The notes: a model not told the origin generated them from the sequence alone. A stretch of 64,000 nucleotides of DNA from Candidatus Rhodoferax randersensis (GCA_016718155.1 JADKEH010000010.1:208603-272602), one strand, 5' to 3'. Shown: positions 32,315 to 40,718, counted from the stretch's first letter. Translations and numbers: made by a program.

Positions 32315-34314
32315 TGAAGCTGGAGGACCACGACGCGGCTGAACTGGCCGTCTTGCTGGCAGACCTGGACCCCGAGGACGACTTGGTCCACCGCCACCTG
32401 TGGCTGATCGCGTTGTTCGACTGGATTCGGGGCGATGCCAGTTCGACCGAGGTCGCCATCGCGCGAGTTGAGTCTGTGCTCGACGCACTGGCCGAACAAC
32501 ATCGCGCCCGGGCGCGCTGGCAAACCTGGTGGCGCAAGCTTACCGACACGGTGGACGGCTCCACCTTGCTGTCCGACTACGGCTTTGCCTCTCGCAATGC
32601 CTTCATCAGCGAGTTGATGGACCGCTTGCACCAAAAGCTGCTGCCCGCCTCGCCCGAAACCGCCGACGCCTGCGAACTGTTCACACTGGTGTTGCCAGCC
32701 GAGTTTGACGGGCAATGGCTGACGGCATTGTCCCCCGCCACGCTGGAGCGCGTGGCGCAGCTGCTCACGGTCTCCGCGGAGCCGGGCGCGCATGCTCCGC
32801 GCGCCGCCCAGCCAACGCGCTGGCAGGCCACTTTGCTCGATGCCATCACGTTCTGCACCAGCCAGGTTCGCGCCGCCGGGTTCTCGCCTGATATTCGGCT
32901 GCGCATGAGTGACCCGTCGCGCGACGTCAGCCCCTTTCACTCACTGGCCTCGGACTTCGATGCGGTGCGCCAAGCCTGGCTGTCGGGCGTTGGGGTCGAC
33001 GCGGCCGCGCAGCAATTTCGCCAGCAGCTTGATGCCTGCCGACAGGCCGCCTCGTCGGTCTATGCGCACCTTGAGGCGCATGGCATTTCGGTCGATCTGG
33101 TGTTTCGTCTGCGCCAGTTGCGCCAGCGGGTGCTGCGCATTCGCGCCCTGCTGGACTGCCTGCTTGATGACCCGGAGCACCGTCACTGTGCGCGACTGGT
33201 CTCGCACCTGGCCAGTGTCGGGCAAGAGCAGCGCAGCGTGGGTGCGCTGGTGAGCAGCAGTTCCTCGATGCTGGCCGCCAAGGTGGCGGAGCGCAGCTCG
33301 GAGACCGGCGAGCACTACATTACCCGCAGTCGCGCCGAGTACCGCGCCATGCTGGGCACGGCAGCCGGCGGCGGCGCACTGACCGCGGTCACCACACTCC
33401 TCAAATTCCTGGTGGTGGCACTGGGCCTGTCGGCGTTCTGGAGCGGGTTCTGGGCCGGGGTGGTCTACGCCGGAAGTTTTGTCGCGATCCAGTTGCTGCA
33501 TTTCACGCTGGCCACCAAACAGCCCGCCATGACCGCGCCCGCCATGGCGGCCAAGCTCAAGGACATCACCGACCCGAGTGCGCTGGAGGCCTTTGTGGAC
33601 GAAGTCACGCACCTGGTTCGCTCCCAGGTGGCGGCAGTGCTGGGCAATGTCACGGTGGTATTTCCGGTCGTGGTTTTGATGTCAGTGGCCCTGCAAGGAG
33701 TGAGCGGCCACCCGATGATTGACGCCACCAAGGCGCACCAGGTCTTCGCATCGCTAACGCTGCTTGGACCATCCGTCCTGTTCGCGGCCTTTACCGGCGT
33801 GTTGCTGTTTGCTTCCAGCATCCTGGCCGGCTGGGTGGAGAACTGGTTTGTACTGCACCGGCTCGATTCGGCGCTGCGTTACAACCCGCGCATCACCCGC
33901 TGGTTGGGCGCGCCGCGAGCGAATCGTTGGGCACTGTTCATGCGCACCCACGTATCGGGTTTTGCGGCCAATGTGTCGCTCGGATTCATGCTCGGCTTGG
34001 TGCCTGCGGTCATGGGCTTCCTGGGCGCCGGATTGGACGTGCGCCATGTCACGCTGTCCGCCGGGCAATTGGGTGCGGCCTGCGCCAGTCTGGGCTGGGA
34101 CGTTCTGCGCAGCCCCGCCCTGTGGTGGGCAGTGGCCAGCATTCCGGTGATCGGGGCGTTTAATGTGGGCGTCAGCTTTTACCTGGCATTTCGTGTCGCG
34201 CTGAAGGCGCACAGTGTGTCGGGCTTGGGCCGCACCCGTATCCGCCAGGCCGTCCTGCAACGCCTGTGGCGTGCGCCGATGAGTTTTTTTTGGCCAGCCA
34301 AAGAGGTAACTTGA
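32314..34314 (+). CDS. Gcr-type site-specific recombinase family membrane protein
   Basis: A 666-aa protein of the beta-proteobacterial family annotated as site-specific recombinase (related to gonococcal Gcr). The N-terminal half is soluble and helical. The C-terminal half has several hydrophobic segments (LVVALGLSAFWSGFWAGVVY, TVVFPVVVLMSVAL, LFAAFTGVLLFASSIL, GFMLGLVPAVMGFLGAGLDV). I see no integrase catalytic motif, so recombinase activity is doubtful and a membrane role is plausible. Its TGA overlaps the thiL ATG, and apaG overlaps its start; the three are coupled. Confidence 0.8.
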   Translation: MKLEDHDAAELAVLLADLDPEDDLVHRHLWLIALFDWIRGDASSTEVAIARVESVLDALAEQHRARARWQTWWRKLTDTVDGSTLLSDYGFASRNAFISELMDRLHQKLLPASPETADACELFTLVLPAEFDGQWLTALSPATLERVAQLLTVSAEPGAHAPRAAQPTRWQATLLDAITFCTSQVRAAGFSPDIRLRMSDPSRDVSPFHSLASDFDAVRQAWLSGVGVDAAAQQFRQQLDACRQAASSVYAHLEAHGISVDLVFRLRQLRQRVLRIRALLDCLLDDPEHRHCARLVSHLASVGQEQRSVGALVSSSSSMLAAKVAERSSETGEHYITRSRAEYRAMLGTAAGGGALTAVTTLLKFLVVALGLSAFWSGFWAGVVYAGSFVAIQLLHFTLATKQPAMTAPAMAAKLKDITDPSALEAFVDEVTHLVRSQVAAVLGNVTVVFPVVVLMSVALQGVSGHPMIDATKAHQVFASLTLLGPSVLFAAFTGVLLFASSILAGWVENWFVLHRLDSALRYNPRITRWLGAPRANRWALFMRTHVSGFAANVSLGFMLGLVPAVMGFLGAGLDVRHVTLSAGQLGAACASLGWDVLRSPALWWAVASIPVIGAFNVGVSFYLAFRVALKAHSVSGLGRTRIRQAVLQRLWRAPMSFFWPAKEVT

Positions 34315-35312
34315 TGGGCGAGTTTGATCTGATCGAACGCTATTTCAAACGACCGGTGCACTCAGCCGTGCTGGGCGTGGGCGACGACTGCGCGCTGCTA
34401 CAACCCCGCCCTGGCACCCAACTGGCGATATCGAGCGACATGCTGGTGGAGGGGCGCCACTTCCTGAGCACGGTGGACCCCTTCAAGCTCGGGCACAAAG
34501 CGCTCGCGGTCAACCTCAGCGATCTGGCCGCCTGTGGCGCCAAACCGCTGGCCTTCACCCTCGCACTGGCCCTGCCGCGTGTCGACGCCACTTGGCTGGA
34601 GGGTTTTTCGCGCGGCCTGTTGGCACTGGCCGATGCGCATGGCTGCGAGCTGATCGGCGGCGACACGACCCAGGGGCCGCTCAACATCTGCATCACGGTG
34701 TTTGGCGAAGTGCCTGTGATGGCGGGGCGCAGCCAGGCCTTGCTGCGCTCGGGCGCGAAGGTCGGCGACGACATCTATGTGAGCGGCAGTGTGGGTGATG
34801 CACGCCTGGCGCTGGAAGTGTTTCGTGGCACCTTGCAAGTACCCGCCGCTGTGTTCGAGCAGGCCCGCTCGCGCATGGATCAACCCACACCCCGGGTGGC
34901 GCTGGGGCTGGCCTTGCGCGGCGTCGCCAACGCCGCCATTGACATCAGTGATGGGCTGCTGGGCGACCTCGGGCACATCCTGAGCCAGTCCGGCGTGGGG
35001 GCTCGCTTCGAAACCTCGTTTGCTACTGATTTAATAGCTTGTCGCTCAAATCCAGCTTGGTCTGGATGCCAATCCGACCTCTGTTTAAGCGATGAACAGT
35101 GGCTGGAATTGGTGTTGGCCGGCGGTGACGACTATGAACTGGTATTCACGGCAAGCGCCTCGGCACGCGCAGCCGTCCTGGAAGCCGCACGAAGCAGCCA
35201 GACCGCCGTGACACGGGTGGGCCAGATCGAGGCCGCGCCAGGGCTGCGCCTGATCGACGGCGCCGGCCAGTTGATAGACCACCGTTACCCCTCTTTCGAC
35301 CACTTCGCCTGA
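34314..35312 (+). CDS. thiL: Thiamine-monophosphate kinase
   Basis: A 332-aa ATP-dependent kinase making thiamine diphosphate. LGVGDDCALLQP, ISSDMLVEGRHFLSTVDPF, LAVNLSDLAACGAKPLAFTL, IGGDTTQGPLNI and AIDISDGLLGDLGHIL are present, and LAGGDDYELVF near the C-terminus. ATG at 34314 overlaps the preceding stop. About 22 residues between GVGARFETSF and LSDEQWLELVL are atypical and coincide with a dispersed repeat read in frame (35019-35090). That stretch replaces a variable surface region, so activity may be kept. Confidence 0.94.
   Translation: MGEFDLIERYFKRPVHSAVLGVGDDCALLQPRPGTQLAISSDMLVEGRHFLSTVDPFKLGHKALAVNLSDLAACGAKPLAFTLALALPRVDATWLEGFSRGLLALADAHGCELIGGDTTQGPLNICITVFGEVPVMAGRSQALLRSGAKVGDDIYVSGSVGDARLALEVFRGTLQVPAAVFEQARSRMDQPTPRVALGLALRGVANAAIDISDGLLGDLGHILSQSGVGARFETSFATDLIACRSNPAWSGCQSDLCLSDEQWLELVLAGGDDYELVFTASASARAAVLEAARSSQTAVTRVGQIEAAPGLRLIDGAGQLIDHRYPSFDHFA
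35019..35090 (+). repeat. Comamonadaceae-type dispersed repeat inside thiL
   Basis: It begins TTTGCTACTGATTTAATAGC, matching the A/T-rich TTTGCTAnn...TTAATAGCT edge of a short element common in Comamonadaceae intergenic DNA. Base composition drops sharply from the surrounding gene. It keeps the reading frame open and encodes about 22 residues. Related edges occur at 23433-23457 and 49788-49805. Confidence 0.6.
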
Positions 35313-35460
35313 ACGTGCGGCGGCGCCACGGCGTCCATGCGGTCGAGCCGAAAGCTCCTGAAGCCGTGACGCATCTCGCACCAGGCGGCCAGTGTCCAGA
35401 CTTTGCCCCAGTAAAAACAGCCCAGCGGGCGCACGCTGCGCTGGCTGACCGTCCCTATAG
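35285..35460 (-). pseudogene. WYL-domain (YafY-like) regulator, C-terminal remnant
   Basis: On the minus strand, ending at TAA 35287-35285, the frame reads VRPLGCFYWGKVWTLAAWCE, then MRHGFRSFRLDRMDAVAPP. This is the end of a DeoR/YafY WYL-domain regulator. Upstream the frame degrades within 50 bases and meets the RES toxin gene, so the DNA-binding part is missing. Its last 28 bases overlap the thiL 3' end. Confidence 0.65.
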
Positions 35461-35485
35461 CGGCACACCGTCCCTTGCCAGTGCA

Positions 35486-35998
35486 TCACGAGGGGTTGAG
35501 GCGGGTATCCAAGCCAAATGGCTCACTGCCGTGCAGTTTGAAGATCCCATTTGCCGAACGAACGTCGATAAGCAAGTTCCAGGAATGCGCGCTCACCACG
35601 CTTGGAATCAGGATGAGTGGATGGCGATCAAGCAGCGCTGCCCCAAACGCCTGCTGGGCGGCGCTGATGCTGCCCGGCTGCAACCACCTCGGATTGGAAA
35701 CGTCCGTCGCGTTGACAACGTGCACCTTGGTCGGCTTCAGCGCTTCAATGGCCAGCAGCTTGTGCGGCACCGCATCCAAGGCAGGGAAGCCCTTGTGTAC
35801 CGCGACTTCAAGTATGGCCGTCGCTGGGTCGAGCGAGGTGTAAATCACTGCACGTCCGCGCGGGCTCCATCGACCGCCCACTTTTTCGGCCCCGATGCCC
35901 CTGGACCATGATTTGAAGAAGTCGGATCGCTCCAGCCGCCAGGTGATGAAGGTCTTTGCCTTGGGGCCTTTGAGCAGCGCGGCCGGCAGAGGCGTCAA
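35486..35998 (-). CDS. RES-domain toxin
   Basis: A 170-aa RES-family protein. WRLERSDFF, GGRWSPRGRAVIYTSLDPAT and AILEVAVHKGF carry the Arg/Tyr/Glu positions of the family, whose characterised members (MbcT, ParT) deplete NAD or modify PRPP synthetase. The start is TTG at 35998, overlapping the antitoxin stop (TTGA). It forms a type II toxin-antitoxin pair with the next gene. Confidence 0.88.
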   Translation of the reverse strand: MTPLPAALLKGPKAKTFITWRLERSDFFKSWSRGIGAEKVGGRWSPRGRAVIYTSLDPATAILEVAVHKGFPALDAVPHKLLAIEALKPTKVHVVNATDVSNPRWLQPGSISAAQQAFGAALLDRHPLILIPSVVSAHSWNLLIDVRSANGIFKLHGSEPFGLDTRLNPS

Positions 35999-36519
35999 GC
36001 GTACACCCCGTACTCCATACGGGTTAGCAGATCTTTAACCGTCTCGATGCCAGGAGCGGTTGAAATCAGGTCAAGTGGCAACCGGCCGTCTAGTGCAATG
36101 GCTGGTTCCTTGAGCCACTGCTCCGCCAACTTGCGTGTGCCCAATACTCTCTCGGCAATCTCGGTGACTTCCAACAACGCCAGCGCAGCATCGGAGTGTC
36201 GCGGGCCAAGCCTGGATTCTTCCCGACGGCCCAGTGTTTTGGTGCTCAATCCGATGGCGTGAAGCAGTTCGCTTTCGGAAACCACGCTGTAGGCTTGGAG
36301 TGCTTCCATGAAAAAATGGGTACTTAACCCGCCCTTGACCAGCTCATGCCGCTCAATACCAGACAGGTCCCGCACGGCAAGCTGCTTTCCCTGAGCTTTG
36401 CCGGCCCGATGCATCGCAATAAATTGAGCCCCAGTGGCCGTCCCGGGCAGGGCTCCCCTCAGGGTTCCTGTCTTGGGCGGGGGCTTCCGTCGCGCAATAG
36501 ACTCACTGGCCGCTGTCAT
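35995..36519 (-). CDS. Xre/MbcA/ParS-type antitoxin
   Basis: A 174-aa protein. The N-terminal about 50 residues are basic and Pro-rich. The middle has an Xre-like helical region (ESELLHAIGLSTKTLGRREE) and the C-terminus has the ParS/MbcA toxin-binding domain (LALLEVTEIAERVLG, WLKEPAIALDGRLPLDLIST, GIETVKDLLTRMEYGVYA). It should neutralise the RES toxin and repress its own promoter; twin operator-like sites lie just upstream. Confidence 0.88.
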   Translation of the reverse strand: MTAASESIARRKPPPKTGTLRGALPGTATGAQFIAMHRAGKAQGKQLAVRDLSGIERHELVKGGLSTHFFMEALQAYSVVSESELLHAIGLSTKTLGRREESRLGPRHSDAALALLEVTEIAERVLGTRKLAEQWLKEPAIALDGRLPLDLISTAPGIETVKDLLTRMEYGVYA

Positions 36520-36529
36520 GGCTTACTCC

Positions 36530-36600
36530 CGTACTGGACACATGTCTCAGTCTAGCACGACACCTGTCTGAAGGCATGACTCACCCCAAAAGCATCGCCA
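36530..36600 (-). promoter_or_regulatory. Promoter/operator of the RES-Xre pair
   Basis: Two near-palindromes, GACACATGTC (36537-36546) and GACACCTGTC (36559-36568), lie 22 bases apart, two helical turns. Between them on the minus strand is TAGACT, a possible -10. This layout fits autorepression by the antitoxin. Confidence 0.5.
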
Positions 36601-36617
36601 TTTGATCGTCCGGTCGC

Positions 36618-36905
36618 TTACGTCCACTCGCCCGGATTCAAAAAATCATCGGTATGCCGCGCGCCAACGATCAATGTCGCCAACGCATGCTGCTGTTCGG
36701 CCTGGCGCAAGGCTGCGTCGAAGCCGACGGCGATGCCGTGGTACACCTCCATCCAGGTGTGCAGTTCGCCCTCAGCGACGGGGCGCCGCTTGAGCTCGCA
36801 ACGCACCCTCGTTTGCAGCAGCAGTTGCTGTTGCATGGCCAACACGCGCTGCTGCACCTCGGTGGCCTGCGCCACCAGTGCACGGTAGTAGATGTAGCGG
36901 TCCAA
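36618..36905 (-). CDS. DUF4936 family protein
   Basis: A 95-aa protein beginning DRYIYYRALVAQATEVQQRV, with LKRRPVAEGELHTWMEVYHG, which match the small beta-proteobacterial DUF4936 family (ferredoxin-like fold expected). Function unknown. The start is TTG at 36905; no ATG or GTG is available. Confidence 0.65.
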   Translation of the reverse strand: MDRYIYYRALVAQATEVQQRVLAMQQQLLLQTRVRCELKRRPVAEGELHTWMEVYHGIAVGFDAALRQAEQQHALATLIVGARHTDDFLNPGEWT

Positions 36906-36985
36906 GGCTTACCCCGGTCGCAAGCGCGAGCACCGCAGCCGAAGTGGCGGCAACGGGCGTCTGAGCGGGCACATCACATGCACCG

Positions 36986-37378
36986 TCAGCTCGCCATGGG
37001 CGAGCACAACTCCACCAGGGCGCCATCGGGGCAACGCACATACGACACCACCTGGCCCCAGGGCTTGGGCTGGGGCGGTGCCAACTCGCGCGCGCCCGCC
37101 GCCAGCGCCGTGGCATGTGCCGCCGCCACGTCCTCGGTGACCAGGGCCAGCTCCATGCCCAGAGGCTGCGCCGCACTGTGGGCCGCGACATAACCGCCTG
37201 GCAGGTTCATGGCGCCCAGCTCATGCGCGGCAAAGGCCAGCGTGGTCTCGCCAGTATCGAGCTCGCCATAGGCACCCGACTCATGCAGAAAACGCCGCTG
37301 CAAACCAAACGCGCGCTCAAAGAAAGTCAGCGACGCGTCCACGTCGGGCACGTAAAGAATGGTGTAGCCAAGTTTCAT
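36986..37378 (-). CDS. VOC-family glyoxalase/dioxygenase-fold protein
   Basis: A 130-aa single VOC module with two beta-alpha-beta-beta-beta halves: LGYTILYVPDVDASLTFFER at the start and KPWGQVVSYVRCPDGALVEL near the end. That final segment supplies the Glu metal ligand. The substrate is not predictable; glyoxalase I, fosfomycin-resistance or unknown roles are all possible. Confidence 0.85.
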   Translation of the reverse strand: MKLGYTILYVPDVDASLTFFERAFGLQRRFLHESGAYGELDTGETTLAFAAHELGAMNLPGGYVAAHSAAQPLGMELALVTEDVAAAHATALAAGARELAPPQPKPWGQVVSYVRCPDGALVELCSPMAS

Positions 37379-37554
37379 GATCAGCGTGCCTCAGGTGTTG
37401 CGGGCAAAGACGATTGCAGTATGACTGATGTGCGCCGCCAAGGCAGCCATCGACACCAGCGCATGCGTCCAGCGGCGCCACACCCGCCGCAGGCAGGCGC
37501 CGGGGCGCTTGCCTTGGCTGAGGCTGCCCCTGGCGCGAAGCCCGATCAGCGTCG

Positions 37555-38001
37555 CTACGGCGAGGTCTTCGTCAGCAAGGCCATCCTCAGGACTGGCGAA
37601 CACAGCTCGGGCAGCACAGCCCAAATCTGTGGCGCATGGGTGAATAATTTCAAATTGAGGTAACCGATGGTCCAGTAGCCGCTGCCGTAGCTGATGGTGC
37701 CGCCTCGGGCGGGGCTGATTTCTTCGGCATCAGAAAGCGGCTTGCTCTCAGCACCAGCCCAGTAGATATCGAAGCCGGTCTGGGTGTCCATCTGCCCCGT
37801 CACGGCGGTCAACCAACCAATACCCCCGGCGCGTGGCTGCTTGGGCGGGGCGACTTTGTAGCGCTCCAAAATCAGCCGTTGCACCAGTTCCACGTCATCC
37901 ATGTTGTTGGCGGCAGTCCCTTTCACGCCCACTTCCCTGGAAATGTTCCAGATGTGCGGCATGCCGCGGCAGGGCATATGGAGCTTCATTTTGTAGGCCA
38001 T
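37555..38001 (-). CDS. Hypothetical protein, 148 aa
   Basis: ATG at 38001 is preceded by AGGGAGGAT. The protein starts MAYKMKLHMPCRGMPHIWNI and has GTAANNMDDVELVQRLILER, a Gly-rich GGTISYGSGYWTIGYLNLKL region, and ends MALLTKTSP. No signal peptide or membrane helix. I do not recognise a family. The 176 bases between it and the VOC gene contain no gene I can support. Confidence 0.6.
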   Translation of the reverse strand: MAYKMKLHMPCRGMPHIWNISREVGVKGTAANNMDDVELVQRLILERYKVAPPKQPRAGGIGWLTAVTGQMDTQTGFDIYWAGAESKPLSDAEEISPARGGTISYGSGYWTIGYLNLKLFTHAPQIWAVLPELCSPVLRMALLTKTSP

Positions 38002-38186
38002 GCATCCTCCCTGACAGGAAGTTCGACAAACCGAAACTTTAGTCTCGGTCGGCAAAAATGAAAGGTTGCCGACCCCACCCGGCGAACAGCGCCTGCGTCG
38101 CAGACAGAACTATCAGCATGCTCTAATGCGGTGCCGAGCCGCCGCCACGCTGGCTGGTGGAGGTTATTTGCTCACCATTGCACTCC

Positions 38187-38744
38187 ATGGACTCGTCGTC
38201 TGGCTCCCCCACCTTCTCGCCCACCCCGGTGCGCCCTAGCTGGCGCTTCATGCTGCGCCACCCGGCGCACCTGATTGCGCTGGGCTTCGGCTCGGGCCTG
38301 AGCCCGCGTGCCCCCGGCACCGCCGGCACGTTGTGGGCCTGGCTGGTCTTTGTGCTGCTGCAACCGTGGATGAACGACACCCGCTGGCTGCTGCTGATGC
38401 TGGTCTGCCTGCCGCTGGGCTGGTGGGCCTGCAGCGTGACGGCGCGCAACATGCGCGTGCTCGACCCCGGCAGCATCGTGTGGGATGAGGTGTTGGCGTT
38501 CTGGCTGCTGCTGTGGCTGGTGACGCCCAGCGGCTGGCTGGCGCAGCTTGCCGCCTTTGCCCTGTTCCGCTTTTTTGATGCCGTCAAACTCGGCCCAGTG
38601 GCCTGGGCCGACCAACTGTTCCACGGCGTGGACCCACGCACCGACCGGCGCGCCTGGATCAAGGCCGGCTTTGGCATCATGCTCGACGACCTGATTGCCG
38701 CCGCCTGCGCGGCGCTGCCGATAGTCGCCTGGAGACTGGCATGA
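38187..38744 (+). CDS. pgpA: Phosphatidylglycerophosphatase A
   Basis: A 185-aa inner-membrane phosphatase converting PGP to phosphatidylglycerol. GFGSGLSPRAPGTAGTLWAW, VWDEVLAFWLLLW, FRFFDAVKLGPVAWAD and FGIMLDDLIAAACAA carry the acidic active-site residues. ATG at 38187 is preferred to a start 10 codons upstream. Its stop overlaps pncC (ATGA). A scar of its 3' end recurs at 44342. Confidence 0.94.
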   Translation: MDSSSGSPTFSPTPVRPSWRFMLRHPAHLIALGFGSGLSPRAPGTAGTLWAWLVFVLLQPWMNDTRWLLLMLVCLPLGWWACSVTARNMRVLDPGSIVWDEVLAFWLLLWLVTPSGWLAQLAAFALFRFFDAVKLGPVAWADQLFHGVDPRTDRRAWIKAGFGIMLDDLIAAACAALPIVAWRLA

Positions 38745-39245
38745 CTACTCCCGCTGCGCTACTGAATTCAGAGCAGTTCACACAAGACCTGTGCGCTCAA
38801 CTGGCCAATTTGCTACTGGAACGCGGCCTGAAACTGGCCACCGCCGAGAGCTGCACCGGTGGCCTGATCGCCGCCGCCTGCACCGATCTGGCCGGCTCCA
38901 GCGCGTGGTTTGAACGCGGTTTTGTGACCTATTCGAACGATGCCAAGATTGAGTTGCTGGGCGTCGAGCCCCGCCTACTGCGCCGCGCCGGCGCGGTGTG
39001 CGAGGGGGTGGCGCGCGCCATGGTGCACGGAGCCCTGGCGCGTTCCAAAGCGCAGGTGGCGGTAGCGGTCACCGGCGTGGCCGGCCCCACTGGTGGCAGC
39101 CCGGCCAAGCCGGTGGGCACGGTGTGGTTCGGCTTTGCCGTGCCCGGCCAGGTGCTGACCGAAAGGTGCCACTTCGACGGCGACCGCGCGGCGGTACGCG
39201 CGGCCACCGTGCGGCACGCGCTGAGCCGGTTGGTGGAACTGCTGC
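38693..39245 (+). repeat. Segmental duplication, copy 1 (pgpA tail + pncC)
   Basis: This about 550-bp stretch recurs at 44342-44895 with scattered substitutions. It includes the last about 50 bases of pgpA and nearly all of pncC. Confidence 0.9.
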
Positions 39246-39259
39246 TCAAGCCCGAATGA
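38741..39259 (+). CDS. pncC: Nicotinamide-nucleotide amidohydrolase (CinA C-terminal type), copy 1
   Basis: A 172-aa protein that deamidates NMN in NAD recycling. TAESCTGGLIAAACTDLAGS (catalytic Ser region), FERGFVTYSNDAKIELLGV, AVAVTGVAGPTGGSPAKPVG and TVWFGF are present. The last four residues (LKPE) come from a sequence identical to the antisense 3' end of the nitroreductase-like gene at 46440, so the natural C-terminus was altered by a rearrangement. A second copy (44389-44904) differs at about 17 of 169 aligned residues by my count. Confidence 0.93.
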   Translation: MTTPAALLNSEQFTQDLCAQLANLLLERGLKLATAESCTGGLIAAACTDLAGSSAWFERGFVTYSNDAKIELLGVEPRLLRRAGAVCEGVARAMVHGALARSKAQVAVAVTGVAGPTGGSPAKPVGTVWFGFAVPGQVLTERCHFDGDRAAVRAATVRHALSRLVELLLKPE

Positions 39260-39278
39260 AGTCCGCCAGGCGCCGGCG
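39244..39278 (+). repeat. 35-bp direct repeat, left copy
   Basis: Matches 46438-46472 at 33 of 35 positions. Read in reverse it encodes PAPRRRLADFIRA and a stop, the C-terminus of the nitroreductase-like protein, so this copy is a detached tail of that gene. Confidence 0.88.
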
Positions 39279-39304
39279 TGGTGCTGGGATCGGCTGGGCC
39301 AGCC

Positions 39305-40573
39305 TCATCCCAGCATGGCACGCCACATGGATTGACCCCACTCGCGCGCGCCCATGCCGGAAGTCGCGTTGTGCTGCGGATCGACATTGAACTGCGTTTT
39401 TGGTGGTTTACCCACTTCCATGCTGCTCGAAACATTGATCATGATGGCATCGACCTTGTTGACCTTGGCCCAGCAAATACCCCCTGGCAAGCTGACGACG
39501 GTGCCGATTTCCGGCTTCTGGCTCTTGCCGGCAACGGTTGCCAGAATGTTGCTCGCCACCTGCTGGCCAGCGCCGAAAGCCACATGGCCACTCTTGGACA
39601 GCGGTGAACCCTGGGCGTCGCCCACCACATAGATCTTGTCGTCCACTGTGCTCTGGAACGTGGGCAACTTGACGTTGGCCCAGCGCTCACCCAGACCCGC
39701 TTGCCGGATCAATGCGGGTGCGCGCATCGGCAGGATGATATTGGCAGCGGTATAGCTGATGTCGCCCATGTTGGTGGTCAGCACCTTGCGCCCGGCGTCC
39801 ACGCGTTGCATGTCGGTGCTGGGCAGGTACTCGATCTGCTGCGCGTAAAGTGACTTCATGGCATGCAGAATGGGCTTGGCGATCGGCTGCGGCAGCGGAT
39901 TCGGATTGGCATCGATCAGAATGATCTTGCCCTTGGTGCCGCGCAGCTTCATCTGCTCGGCAATCAGGAAGGCCCGCTCGTACGGTGCCGGCGGGCAGCG
40001 GTACGGCGGATTGGGCGCGGCGATCACCAGATTGCCGCCCTGGCTCAGGAACATGTCCACCTGCTGCTTGACCGCGCTTTGTTCAAAGGCCCGGAACCCG
40101 ACCGGAAGCTGGTCACGCCCCTCGGCGTAGCCGGGCAGCGCCTCCTCCATGTACTCGACTCCCGGCGACAGCACCAGAAAATCGTAGGCCAGCTTCTGGG
40201 TGGCCGTGCTCACGGCCTGCGCGGCGCGGTCAATCCCCGTGGCACGTTCGCGCACGCGTCGCACACCCAGATCGTCCAGCGTCTTGTAACTGCGCTGGAA
40301 ATCGCTAGCTGGCTGATGCCCGGCGATGTAAAGCACACTCAAGGGACAGGACATGAAGCCCTCGTTCGGCTCCAGCAGGGTCACCGCCACCTTGCCGCTT
40401 TCGGCCAGTGCGCGTGCAGCACCGATGCCGCCCCAGCCGCCGCCCACCACCACCACGCGAGGCTTGGCGCCTGAGATTGAAGTGGCGCAGCCTGCCGAGA
40501 GCGCCGTCAAGCCTGCCGCACCCGCCTGCAGGATGAGGCGACGCGTGGGATGTGTCTGGTCGTTGTGTGTCAT
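39305..40573 (-). CDS. Sulfide-dehydrogenase (FCSD)-like flavoprotein, orphan
   Basis: A 422-aa FAD-dependent oxidoreductase. A Tat-like signal TRRLILQAGAAGL with SAGC (possible lipobox) precedes the FAD-binding VVVVGGGWGGIGAARAL. Cysteines in GFMSCPLSVLY and PPYRCPPAPYERA match the redox-active pair of flavocytochrome c sulfide dehydrogenase (FccB/SoxF). KIYVVGDAQGSPLSKSGHVA is the second FAD motif. The expected diheme cytochrome partner is not encoded nearby. Likely periplasmic sulfide or polysulfide oxidation; substrate inferred. Confidence 0.85.
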   Translation of the reverse strand: MTHNDQTHPTRRLILQAGAAGLTALSAGCATSISGAKPRVVVVGGGWGGIGAARALAESGKVAVTLLEPNEGFMSCPLSVLYIAGHQPASDFQRSYKTLDDLGVRRVRERATGIDRAAQAVSTATQKLAYDFLVLSPGVEYMEEALPGYAEGRDQLPVGFRAFEQSAVKQQVDMFLSQGGNLVIAAPNPPYRCPPAPYERAFLIAEQMKLRGTKGKIILIDANPNPLPQPIAKPILHAMKSLYAQQIEYLPSTDMQRVDAGRKVLTTNMGDISYTAANIILPMRAPALIRQAGLGERWANVKLPTFQSTVDDKIYVVGDAQGSPLSKSGHVAFGAGQQVASNILATVAGKSQKPEIGTVVSLPGGICWAKVNKVDAIMINVSSSMEVGKPPKTQFNVDPQHNATSGMGAREWGQSMWRAMLG

Positions 40574-40693
40574 ACGGGGTAGCTCCAGGTAGATTGGACG
40601 AGTTGGAAATCAGACTTCCGCCCAGTAAACCCGGTCTGCGTCGTCCAATCCGAATACCGTACATCCCAGGGCATTCAGCAACAAGGATATCGA

Positions 40694-40718
40694 TTACCCA
40701 TTCCCAAAATATGGGTAA
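40694..40718. promoter_or_regulatory. Inverted repeat upstream of the FCSD-like gene
   Basis: TTACCCAT and ATGGGTAA form perfect arms around a 9-base A/T-rich loop. It lies about 120 bases upstream of the flavoprotein start in a 328-base gap with no gene, so it could be an operator for either divergent gene. Confidence 0.4.

Noticed and set aside
32314..34314. Gcr-family gene considered as a mobile-element integrase
   Set aside because: No tyrosine or serine recombinase motif; it is a conserved chromosomal neighbour of apaG and thiL with membrane segments.
37391..37624. 77-codon minus-strand ORF after the VOC gene
   Set aside because: No recognisable family, no RBS, overlaps the end of the better-supported hypothetical gene.
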